From: Pedobacter sp.
GTDB taxonomy: Bacteria; Bacteroidota; Bacteroidia; Sphingobacteriales; Sphingobacteriaceae
Reading direction: 5' to 3'
Assembly: GCA_004295885.1 (NCBI GenBank)
Contig: SEDG01000065.1
Span: 1-9,989, forward strand
DNA length: 9,989 bases
Shown one piece after another: positions 1 to 7,500 of the stretch. How positions within the stretch are numbered: the stretch's first letter is position 1; the number at the start of each line of letters is the position of its first letter. The notes beneath the pieces are model-generated. The model had not been told where the DNA came from. It did not search any database and worked only from the letters and a program-made list of their open reading frames with translations. The position numbers were made by a program, and so were the translations under genes.

Positions 1-464
1 ATAGCAAAAAACAGAATTTGTAAGATTTCACCTTTGGTAAAAGCTTCAAAAATATTCTTTGGAATGATGTGTGCTATAAACTCTAGCCAATTAATTTCTC
101 CTGCCTGTGCAGTATAAGTGGCAATTTTACTTACATCACCTGCTGGCACATTAACCCCAACACCAGGCTTTAATAAATTAGCTACTACTAATCCGATTAC
201 AATGGCAAGCGTGGTTACAATCTCAAAATAAAGTAAAGCCTTACCGCCAACTCTGCCAACTTTTTTCATATCACCCATGTGGGCAATACCTAAAACGATG
301 GTAAAGAATATTATTGGCGCAATCAACATGCTAATCATATTGATAAAACTTTTACTAATCAGCTCTGCATAGGGCGCAAAACCAGGATGTAAAACCCCTA
401 CCAAAATACCTAGCGCAATGGCAACTAGCACTTGAAAAGTTAAATTCGATAAAATTGATTTCAT
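1..464 (-). CDS. dctA: DctA-like dicarboxylate/amino acid:cation symporter, N-terminal part (cut by window edge)
   Basis: This is an inner-membrane secondary transporter of the DAACS family, whose members import C4-dicarboxylates, aspartate or glutamate with H+ or Na+. I translated the reverse strand by hand from the ATG at 462-464 and obtained 154 codons with no stop before the window edge, so roughly the last two thirds of a usual 420-450 residue protein is missing. Hydrophobic segments lie at about residues 9-24, 39-60 and 72-97. The stretch INMISMLIAPIIFFTIVLGI (41-60), followed by AHMGDMKKVGRVGGKA, is the conserved second-helix region of DctA/GltP proteins. The segment IIPKNIFEAFTKGEILQILF near the edge also fits DctA. 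The gene is divergent from the small lipoprotein at 710. The family is clear. The exact substrate cannot be told from this part, since the substrate-binding hairpins and helices 7-8 lie outside the window. Confidence 0.88.
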   Translation of the reverse strand, partial: MKSILSNLTFQVLVAIALGILVGVLHPGFAPYAELISKSFINMISMLIAPIIFFTIVLGIAHMGDMKKVGRVGGKALLYFEIVTTLAIVIGLVVANLLKPGVGVNVPAGDVSKIATYTAQAGEINWLEFIAHIIPKNIFEAFTKGEILQILFFA

Positions 465-483
465 TAGATCTCGATTAGAAATT

Positions 484-491
484 GAAATATA
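484..491 (-). promoter_or_regulatory. Possible -7 box upstream of the dctA-like gene
   Basis: On the minus strand this reads TATATTTC, seven of eight positions of the Bacteroidota -7 element TAnnTTTG. A TTG that could serve as the -33 element lies at 515-517, with a gap of 23 nt, slightly long. The predicted transcript would start about 15 nt before the ATG at 464. Such matches are common in AT-rich DNA, so this is a weak call. Confidence 0.28.
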
Positions 492-521
492 AATATTTTT
501 AGGTGACGAAAAGGCAATTTT

Positions 522-593
522 ATTGTTGGATTGTTTGATTGTTGAATGTCGTGTAAAACTTATTGTTGAATTGCTTAATTGTTGAATTGCTTA
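522..593. repeat. 16-bp tandem repeat, two perfect and two degenerate units
   Basis: The unit ATTGTTGAATTGCTTA occurs twice in perfect tandem at 562-577 and 578-593. Two related 16-nt units, ATTGTTGGATTGTTTG (522-537) and ATTGTTGAATGTCGTG (538-553), precede it and are separated from it by 8 nt. The array sits between the divergent dctA-like and lipoprotein genes and is non-coding in every frame I can support. It could be a decayed minisatellite made by replication slippage, or a spaced binding site for a regulator. The sequence does not decide between these. Confidence 0.7.
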
Positions 594-638
594 AATACCG
601 ACCCAATGACCAGTGAACAATTGTTTAGCTAAGCGAAA

Positions 639-654
639 TCCCGATTTATCGGGA
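639..654. repeat. Short perfect palindrome (possible extragenic repeat element)
   Basis: TCCCGA, a TTTA loop, then TCGGGA form a perfect 6-bp stem (7 bp if the inner T:A pair is counted). No T-run follows on the plus strand; on the minus strand it is followed only by TTT. It lies about 27 nt upstream of the -7-like box of the plus-strand lipoprotein gene and well behind the start of dctA, so it is not an obvious terminator for any gene in view. It may be a dispersed extragenic palindrome or an operator. Confidence 0.45.
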
Positions 655-680
655 AACTATTTAACCAATGAACTAATTCT

Positions 681-688
681 TATCTTTA
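681..688 (+). promoter_or_regulatory. Possible -7 box for the small lipoprotein gene
   Basis: TATCTTTA matches TAnnTTTG at seven of eight positions. A start about six bases further on would give a 5' leader of roughly 15 nt before the ATG at 710. I see no TTG at the expected -33 spacing, which lowers confidence. The bases just before the ATG (CCTTTTAAA) contain no Shine-Dalgarno sequence, as is common in Bacteroidota. Confidence 0.3.
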
Positions 689-709
689 CCGCTACAAACA
701 CCTTTTAAA

Positions 710-1144
710 ATGTCTAAATCGAAAATCTTACTTATTGTTTTAACTTTTATAACGCTTGCATTCTATGCTTGTAAAAAAGAAGTTCTTACAGACAAACAAG
801 CTTCGTTGCAACAATTAGTGGGTAGATGGCCGTTAAAATACAAGATTAGAACACGTGAAGACGGGTTTGCTATAAGAAAAGACACCACGGCTTACAATCC
901 TGTAGACACCTTGGTATTTAGTGCCGACGGAACTTACTTCCAAACAAACAAAACCGTTATAAAATCGGGCACTTTTACTATTGATGAAGCTGGGGAAAAC
1001 ATTACTTTTTCTGGAACCCCTTCGGTAACACAAAAATTTAATTATATAAGAACAACGACGATCGGCTTGGTAGTGTCTGACGAAACAGTAACAACAGGCG
1101 GCACTAAGTTTAGGACTTTATTGATAGATGAGTTGAGTAAGTAA
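710..1144 (+). CDS. Small lipoprotein, lipocalin-like (function unknown)
   Basis: A 144-residue exported lipoprotein. Residues 1-20 form a type II signal peptide with the lipobox FYAC, so Cys21 would be lipidated; the mature protein begins CKKE. The body (LVGRWPLKYK at about 37-46, then DTLVFSADGTY and SGTFTIDEAGENITF) has the GxW start and the alternating strand pattern of small lipocalin-like lipoproteins, common in Bacteroidota. This family call rests on pattern, not on a search. No catalytic motif is visible. It is the only plus-strand gene in the window, divergent from dctA. Its TAA (1142-1144) directly abuts the stop of the convergent cyanophycinase gene, so it is probably not part of that operon. 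Its ligand and role are unknown. Confidence 0.8.
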   Translation: MSKSKILLIVLTFITLAFYACKKEVLTDKQASLQQLVGRWPLKYKIRTREDGFAIRKDTTAYNPVDTLVFSADGTYFQTNKTVIKSGTFTIDEAGENITFSGTPSVTQKFNYIRTTTIGLVVSDETVTTGGTKFRTLLIDELSK

Positions 1145-1981
1145 TTAAGGTTTAATTTTAATTACATCACCCGCGGTAAATACGCCAAACTCCGCATTAC
1201 TAAATTTTATTAAACCTTTCGAGGTAGTTTGTGGGTTTTTAGGAACTGCAAATCTAATCACCTGACTATCGCCAGCTACAGTTGCCTTATTGCCATGGAC
1301 AATAATGGCAGTGCCTTCATCAATGCCAACACATACTAAATCTGGATGGGCTGCCAAGGAAGAAATCAATCTATTATACCTATTACGTTTTAAAAAATGT
1401 TGGTCTATAATGGTATTTTGCAACAAGCCCAAGCCTTCGGCAAACTCTACATTTTTATCCCAAAGTTTATTGAAAGTCTCCTTGTAAACAGTATCTAATA
1501 ATTGTTTTCCAGTTATCATGTATTTACTCATAACCGCAGCACCTGCGCTTGTACCTGCAATGGTAGAACCGTTATTGTATGCTTTGTGAATTGCCGTATA
1601 CACTGGAGTTCCTAAAACCGATTTCATAAATCTATTTTGATCGCCACCTAAAATGTAAATCAGCTTTGCTCCGGCTAAAGAATCAATCCATTTTTTATCA
1701 TTTACATCGTGTTTACTGAAATTGAAGTTTTTAATGGCAATATTGGTATGTTTTTTTAGCTGTAATGAAATGTATTTAAATCCAGTATCTGGAATCTCAC
1801 TCGCCATTGGCAAAACGATAATATAGTCTTTGGCATTAAAGCTTGAAGTGATAACTAATTGTTTAATAAGTTCGTCTGAACGATCGCCACCACCAACGAT
1901 GAACAAATTCCCTTTTGCATTTTGAGCTTGAACGGCGAATGTTAACGCGAAGCTAACTAGTATTAAAAATAATTTTTTCAT
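1145..1981 (-). CDS. cphB: Cyanophycinase-family serine hydrolase (peptidase S51), Sec-exported
   Basis: A 278-residue peptidase S51 protein. Characterised cyanophycinases are exopeptidases that release beta-Asp-Arg dipeptides from cyanophycin. A Sec signal peptide spans residues 1-19 with a likely cut at VQA|QN, placing the enzyme in the periplasm or outside the cell, whereas the classic cyanobacterial enzyme is cytoplasmic. The nucleophile is Ser145 in GTSAG, with GGDQ at 112-115. The signature DQHFLKRNRYNR (193-204) carries the Asp-Gln-His and three Arg that bind substrate in known cyanophycinases, and Glu222 follows in GIDEGTA. Spacing between these motifs matches Synechocystis CphB as I remember it (Ser132, Gln101, Asp172, Arg178/180/183, Glu201). 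The mature chain is a single domain of normal length. It is the last gene of the operon, 55 nt after its lipoprotein paralogue. The Arg signature argues against aspartyl dipeptidase PepE. Action on cyanophycin itself is inferred. Confidence 0.88.
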   Translation of the reverse strand: MKKLFLILVSFALTFAVQAQNAKGNLFIVGGGDRSDELIKQLVITSSFNAKDYIIVLPMASEIPDTGFKYISLQLKKHTNIAIKNFNFSKHDVNDKKWIDSLAGAKLIYILGGDQNRFMKSVLGTPVYTAIHKAYNNGSTIAGTSAGAAVMSKYMITGKQLLDTVYKETFNKLWDKNVEFAEGLGLLQNTIIDQHFLKRNRYNRLISSLAAHPDLVCVGIDEGTAIIVHGNKATVAGDSQVIRFAVPKNPQTTSKGLIKFSNAEFGVFTAGDVIKIKP

Positions 1982-2005
1982 TGTATATTGTCTCTTTTCA
2001 GGTAA

Positions 2006-2028
2006 TTGATTGGCGAGGAGCCAACCAA
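2006..2028 (-). other. Intercistronic hairpin between the two cyanophycinase genes
   Basis: On the transcript strand TTGGTTGGC, a five-base loop TCCTC, and GCCAATCAA form a 9-bp stem with one G-U pair. No T-run follows, so it is not a standard terminator. It fills the middle of the 55-nt gap between the stop at 2037 and the ATG at 1981, ending about 24 nt before that ATG. It could protect or process the message or tune the level of the distal gene. Confidence 0.45.
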
Positions 2029-2036
2029 GGATTAGG

Positions 2037-3128
2037 TTACTGCAATTTCTTATTTAAAACACCATTGTCTATCCACCACCAATAACTTTTACCACCAGTA
2101 GCTTCTGCAAAATTAAAGTTAGCTACGTTAAAATTTCCACCCCCATCTACAGCAGCAGGGATTTCATAAACATTTACTGCTTGGTCGCTATTCTTCCAAG
2201 TTACTTTTGTATTTGCTACAAATTGTTCAGGCTGTTTAGTTGTACTTGTAGCTAAAAAGTAGGCGTAACTATATGGTCGCGTTGCTGAATAATCGCCGTA
2301 AACTTTTGCTGTTCCATTTGCATCTATACAAACTGCGGTACGTTCATCTACAGCAATTCCTTTTGCGGGAATATTCCAGTCTTTTAAAATACGACCCAAA
2401 AACACCATCGAACGGCCTTCACGTTCTCTCGTTAAATAATGCTGGTCGGTAATTACATTTTGTAAATAAGGTGCTTTTAAAAAATCGTTATTGTAGAGCG
2501 TGATATTTGAATCATAAGGATTTACTAAAGCTTGAGCAGAAGTAACTCCACCTGTTTCACCACTATAGTAAAGACCTCCTAAAATTGCACAACCGGCACT
2601 TGTACCGCCAACAGGAGCTTTTTTCTCCGTTAACAAATAATTTAATGCTTTTTCTACTTTTGTTCCTCTCCAATAATTCATGTAATCAGATTGGTCGCCA
2701 CCAGCGATAAAAACCATTTCCGCGTTGCGAATAATATAAGCTACAATATCATCATTGGCTAATTCCTTAGAGTTAATTAATAAAGTTTCGACAGAGTTAA
2801 CTGAACCTAAAGCATAAACGAAAGAATTGTAAGCATCTGTACCTGTAGCACGCAAAATAACCACATCGCCGCCACCACTTTTATTAATCATCCACTTAAA
2901 CGCAGCTTCGACATCGGTGCCTCCACCCATCAAAACCATTCCACCCGTAACCGTTTTTACCACATTGCTGCTATCGCCAACAATTCCAATAGAACCTGGC
3001 CTTTTTGGGGTTGGAGCAACCACGACAGGCGGAGCTGGAACAGGGTCTGGCTTGCTGTCGGTAGATTTCCCACATCCTACTGAAAAAATACAACACGTAA
3101 TTAAAAAGGTTAAGATTGAATGTTTCAT
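2037..3128 (-). CDS. Cyanophycinase-family hydrolase (peptidase S51), surface or periplasmic lipoprotein
   Basis: A 363-residue lipoprotein paralogue of the next gene. I start it at the ATG at 3126-3128, which gives a clean signal MKHSILTFLITCCIF with lipobox SVGC, so Cys19 would be lipidated. A longer TTG-start frame from 3170 would begin inside a hairpin and spoil the signal. A Pro/Val-rich linker spans about 24-43. The S51 domain follows, with GGDQ (Gln146), the nucleophile Ser177 in GGTSAGC, DQHYLTREREGR (228-239) with all three arginines, and Glu262 in AVDERTA. It is therefore a cyanophycinase by motif rather than PepE. About 55 further C-terminal residues, ending in an aromatic patch (SYWWWIDNG, 348-356), are absent from the paralogue and may bind the insoluble polymer or the cell surface. 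It follows susD after 49 nt that contain a terminator-like hairpin. Inferred role: first attack on cyanophycin at the cell surface. Confidence 0.85.
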   Translation of the reverse strand: MKHSILTFLITCCIFSVGCGKSTDSKPDPVPAPPVVVAPTPKRPGSIGIVGDSSNVVKTVTGGMVLMGGGTDVEAAFKWMINKSGGGDVVILRATGTDAYNSFVYALGSVNSVETLLINSKELANDDIVAYIIRNAEMVFIAGGDQSDYMNYWRGTKVEKALNYLLTEKKAPVGGTSAGCAILGGLYYSGETGGVTSAQALVNPYDSNITLYNNDFLKAPYLQNVITDQHYLTREREGRSMVFLGRILKDWNIPAKGIAVDERTAVCIDANGTAKVYGDYSATRPYSYAYFLATSTTKQPEQFVANTKVTWKNSDQAVNVYEIPAAVDGGGNFNVANFNFAEATGGKSYWWWIDNGVLNKKLQ

Positions 3129-3140
3129 AAGGCAATTCTT

Positions 3141-3172
3141 AAAATTTTGGGAAGGAAAAATCCCTCCCAAAA
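3141..3172 (-). terminator. Terminator-like hairpin (attenuator) between susD and the hydrolase genes
   Basis: On the transcript strand TTTTGGGAGGGA, a TTTT loop and TCCTTCCCAAAA form a 12-bp stem with a single G-U pair, followed by TTTT. The stem starts 5 nt after the susD stop codon and the T-run ends about 12 nt before the ATG at 3128. It has the form of an intrinsic terminator, though the T-run is short. Because same-strand genes continue closely, partial termination or 3'-end protection of the susC-susD message is likelier than a full stop. Confidence 0.55.
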
Positions 3173-3177
3173 CTTGA

Positions 3178-4572
3178 TTAGTAAAGTGGATTTTGTATAG
3201 TGTTTTTGTTAACTGATATTTCTAACGCAGGTAACGGGAAAGAGTATTGTGCCTGAGTAGGAGTTAAAAGAACTGCACCAGATGCATTTACGGCATCGCT
3301 AGCTAACCTTTGAATATTTAAATTTCTTCTTTTTAAATCAAAGAAACGGTGACCTTCAAAAGCCAATTCTTTAAATCGCTCTGTATAAATCGCATCAATT
3401 AAGGTTGGCTTATCAGCAAAGGTAGCATTCACATAATTGTTAATCCTCAAGGCTCTTAATGCGTTAATATCTGCAGCTGCATCACCAGTTGATTCCGCTT
3501 TTGCTTCTGCTCTGATAAGATACATTTCGCCAGTTCTAAACAGCTTAATATCAACCAAGCCAGGAGCAGTTGAGGTACCGCCAATAAATTTGTTAACCAA
3601 ATATTGAGATTTAGGAGCCACACGAGTTGCATCAAATTTAATGTAGGCAGGGAATCGTAAATCGTTAACCTGATCAAACGTTGAAATTAGTTTAAATGAT
3701 GGTGCGTATAGAACAATGCCGCCTGTTTGTCTGTAATAAAAATCACCAACCCTAGAATCAGTTGTTCCTACACGTTTCAGTTTCCAAATTACTTCGCTAT
3801 CATTTGCATCCGTCCACAAACCAGGAAACTGTGCTTTAGTAGCTAAAGGAGCTGCAGCGATTACTTCTGAAGAATAAGTAATGGCATCAGCCCAGTTTTT
3901 CTCATATAACGCAACACGAGCTTGAATTGCTGAAACCGCAGATTTAGTAATTCTAGTTTTATCTGTAAAAGTTGTTGGAATTAACGCTTTTGCCGCAACC
4001 AAGTCGGCCTTTGCTTTTGAAATTACGACTTCAAATTTATCTCTAGCAGGATAGCTAATGGTTGACGTTTCCATATAAGGAACACCTAATGCGCCCGTTT
4101 GATAAGAAGACGCATAAGCTCTTAACAATTCAAAATGTAAATAGGCACGTAAAGCTAACAACTCACCCTTGTAACGAGCAGCCAAAGCAACATCGGTTCC
4201 AGTAAATGTTAATGCATCAATGGCTGCTAAAACCCTATTTGCACGATCGATAGCTACGTAGTTGTTTCCGTAGAATGAAGTCACTGAACCACTTCCAGAA
4301 TTGTATAACCATCTAAACGCATCGCTGTTTCCTACTGTATTTTCAGTTGGAAAGTTATTTTCATCAGCCACTGTAGAACTTAAAGTTCCCATAGAATTAT
4401 CTACGTATGCGTAAACTCCAATTAATCCTAAGTTGATATCGTTTGCGTTTCTAAATGCTTTTGTAGGGTCTATTGTATCCGTTGGCTGTAAGTCCAACTT
4501 GGTACAAGACATAGCAGTTAGTATCAATAAAGAAAATACAAGGATATATTTTTTATATATTTTATTAATCAT
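3178..4572 (-). CDS. susD: SusD/RagB-like nutrient-binding surface lipoprotein
   Basis: A 464-residue partner of the SusC-like transporter upstream; SusD proteins sit over the SusC barrel and capture substrate at the cell surface. The signal peptide ends in the lipobox TAMSC (Cys23). The N-terminal SusD half carries the helical motif ELLALRAYLHFELLRAYA (about 137-154). The C-terminal RagB/SusD half has GEMYLIRAEA (348-357), FKELAFEGHRFFDLKRR (400-416) and the family ending YSFPLPALEISVN...NPLY. The length is on the short side for SusD (usually about 480-600), consistent with a compact binding face. It starts 11 nt after the susC stop, so the two are co-transcribed. Standing between SusC and two cyanophycinase-type enzymes, it probably binds a polyamide or its fragments rather than a glycan; this is inference from context. 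Confidence 0.93.
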   Translation of the reverse strand: MINKIYKKYILVFSLLILTAMSCTKLDLQPTDTIDPTKAFRNANDINLGLIGVYAYVDNSMGTLSSTVADENNFPTENTVGNSDAFRWLYNSGSGSVTSFYGNNYVAIDRANRVLAAIDALTFTGTDVALAARYKGELLALRAYLHFELLRAYASSYQTGALGVPYMETSTISYPARDKFEVVISKAKADLVAAKALIPTTFTDKTRITKSAVSAIQARVALYEKNWADAITYSSEVIAAAPLATKAQFPGLWTDANDSEVIWKLKRVGTTDSRVGDFYYRQTGGIVLYAPSFKLISTFDQVNDLRFPAYIKFDATRVAPKSQYLVNKFIGGTSTAPGLVDIKLFRTGEMYLIRAEAKAESTGDAAADINALRALRINNYVNATFADKPTLIDAIYTERFKELAFEGHRFFDLKRRNLNIQRLASDAVNASGAVLLTPTQAQYSFPLPALEISVNKNTIQNPLY

Positions 4573-4583
4573 TGCTGTAAGTA

Positions 4584-7500
4584 TTAAAAGTTAACATTAA
4601 GACCTGCTGTGTATGTTCTGGTGTTTGGGTATTGGTAACGACCATATACTGCATTATTTTCTGGGTCTAAACCTCTCCATTTAGTCCAAGTGAATAAGTT
4701 TTGTCCTTGAACAAAAACTTTAACACCCTTAATAAATTTCGTTTTCTCCAAAATAGATTTTGGTAAAGCATATGCGATGTTTACATTTCTCAATCTTAAG
4801 AAAGATGCATCTTGAATATCTTTTGAAGTAAAGTTTCTTGGGATATCAAATCTTTGTAAGATTGCGTCATCGCCACTGTCACCAGCCTTTTGCCACCTGT
4901 TTTCTAACATTCTCACTGTCTGGTTACTGGTTGCATAACGTTGATTCTCATCATAAAAATCTTCATTATTCCAACGCATTACATTAGATACAAATGAGAA
5001 CAAGGCCGATGCAGTGATTCCTTTGTAGCTTAATGAGGTATTAAATCCACCAGTAAATGTTGGATACAAACTACCAGAATTGGTTGTGCTTTGAGTATTG
5101 ACATTATAAGTTGTGGTGATGGTTCCATCAAGATTATAATATTGCGCCTCTCCAGTTTGAGGATTTACCCCTGCCCAATCTGGCGCATAATAAGTTCCAT
5201 AAGGCAAGCCTACCTTTAAAATACGTGTATCGCCATCTGGATAAGAATCAGTAATGTCTGTTACGTGAAGGATTTTGTTCTTATTGTAACCTGCATTTGC
5301 ACCAATAGACCAAGTAAAATCTCTACTTTTAATTACATCGCCACTTACTTCAAATTCAACACCTCTATTTCTCATTTTACCTGAACTTAACTGCAACGTT
5401 GAGAAACCAGATGTTGCTGAAGGTGGTTGATCGATAAACATGTTACTAGTTATTTTATTATAGTAATCTGCCGTGATTCTCAATCTTCTACTTTTGAATA
5501 AGCTTAAGTCTAAACCAGCATTAAATTCATCTACATATTCCCAATCGAAGTTTGCATTACCTGCGGCAACTGGCCTAATGCCAGAAACGCCGCCATAAGT
5601 TGTACTCACAGAATAAGTAGGTAAGTATTGGAAATCGCCGCCAAATGGACTGGCTGTAGTACCGTAACTTGCTCTTACACGAAGGTCGGAAATCAGGTCT
5701 GCCGACTTCAAGAAGTCTTCCGCTTTTGCATTCCAATTAGCACCTACAGAGTAAAAGCCATGCCATTTGTTCTGAGGAGCTACTTTTGTAGAACCATCAT
5801 AGCGATAACTTCCCGTTAAGGTATACTTATCATTGTATGTATATCTCGCAACACCCATAATAGATGCCAAAGCACTTTTTGTTTTACCACCTGTTACTGA
5901 TGGCAGAAAAGTTGCACTTCCATTAGAAACACCAGCTGGAGTTTCTGGCAAACGACCATCGATACCATAAGCACTAAAACCAAAAGAGTTATAGTTGTTA
6001 TACACATATTCGTAAAATGCTGAAACCTCAAAATTGTGTTTCTCAATTGTTTTACCGTAAGTTAAACCTGTTGTAGAGATTACATTAAAGTTTCTTCTGC
6101 TTCCATCAGTTAAACGTCCCTTTCCTCCTAATGTATTTGCCACACTTCTCGAACCATAATAAGAATCTGGGTTCACAAATTGTTGGTCGGTAGACATTCT
6201 ATAATCGATACCAGCTCTTGTCGTAATTTTTAAGTCTGGCAAGATTTGATAACCAAATGAGGTACCGATGATAGATTTCAACTGATCCGTTTTGTCTGAT
6301 GAATTTAACAAACGTTCTAAACCCTGAGAACCTTCACGCTGATCGTAAATTGGATACGAAGATTTATTTCCTTGATGAACCAAAGTACCATCAGACCAAT
6401 ATGGATTTTCGTAAGGCAATGCATAGTAAACAGACGCCATTGCGGTACCAGCTCCTGTACCACCCTCACCTTCTGTAAAACTAGATTGAGAATAACCCAA
6501 GGAAACGTTAACACTTCCGCTAAATTTATTATCGTTGAAATCTAAATTACTACGAAGCGAATACCTATCTAATCCAGTACGTTTAGCTACTCCCTCTTGA
6601 GAATAATAGTTTAATGAATTATAAAAACGCAATTTATCATTTCCACCACTTACACTTACCTGGTGTTCTTGAAATTTACCTTTCTGGAAAAATATGTCTC
6701 TCCAATCTGTATTAATTTGCTTTAAACTATCTATGATATAATCCGCACGAGCACGTGTTGCTGCTGTACCGGCTGCGTAAGTTGGATTTTTTGGAGAATA
6801 AGTCCATCCAGGCCCAATGTTTCTTGCGTAGTTTAAACCTATTTCCTCTTCAAATTGCAAACGTTGCTGGGTATTCATCATTTCGAAGTTTGGCCTGCTC
6901 AAATTAGAAAAACCATATTGCGAATTGTAATTAACAGCTACTTTGCCGATTGCACCTTTTTTTGTAGTTAATACGATAACTCCGTTAGAACCTCTTGAGC
7001 CATACAAGGCTTTAGCCGATGCATCTTTTAATACGTTAGCCGACTCTATATCTTCTGGATTGATGGTTTGAAAATATCCAGCCTCAATAGGCACCCCATC
7101 TAAAATAAATAACGGAGTTGAAGAACCGTTTACACTTCCGATACCTCTGATTACTACAGCAGCACTTTGACCGGGCTGACCAGAAGTTGAGATTACGCTC
7201 ATACCTGGCACACGACCTTGTAAAATTTGGTCTACCGTTAAGCCAGGAACGTCATTAATTTTTTCTGAAGTTACTAATGAACTTGCAGCTGCCGATTGGT
7301 TACGCGTATAATTAGTATATCCAGTTACAACCACATCAGACAATGTATTTGAGATTATAGCGAGGCTAATTGAACCTAGTTGCGCTTTTGCTTGAACTTC
7401 TTTATCAGCATATCCGATATATGAAATTACCAATGTGGCATTTTCGCTAACGTTTTTAAGTGTAAAAGAACCATCATTATTTGTAATGACTGCGTTAGCC

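Noticed and set aside
1145..1981. Assignment of the S51 proteins as PepE-type aspartyl dipeptidase
   Set aside because: Both carry the DQH-x3-R-x-R-x2-R signature and the later Glu that mark cyanophycinases, and both are exported, whereas PepE is cytoplasmic.
3129..3170. Fourteen-codon N-terminal extension of the lipoprotein cyanophycinase from a TTG
   Set aside because: It would start inside the intercistronic hairpin and place extra residues before a perfect lipoprotein signal that begins at the ATG at 3128.
2917..3177. Plus-strand 86-codon open frame opposite the lipoprotein cyanophycinase
   Set aside because: It is the low-complexity complement of the Pro-rich linker region, with no signal, domain or promoter; the minus-strand gene is certain.
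5628..5819. Plus-strand open frame inside susC
   Set aside because: It lies wholly within the well-supported SusC barrel coding region and resembles no known protein.
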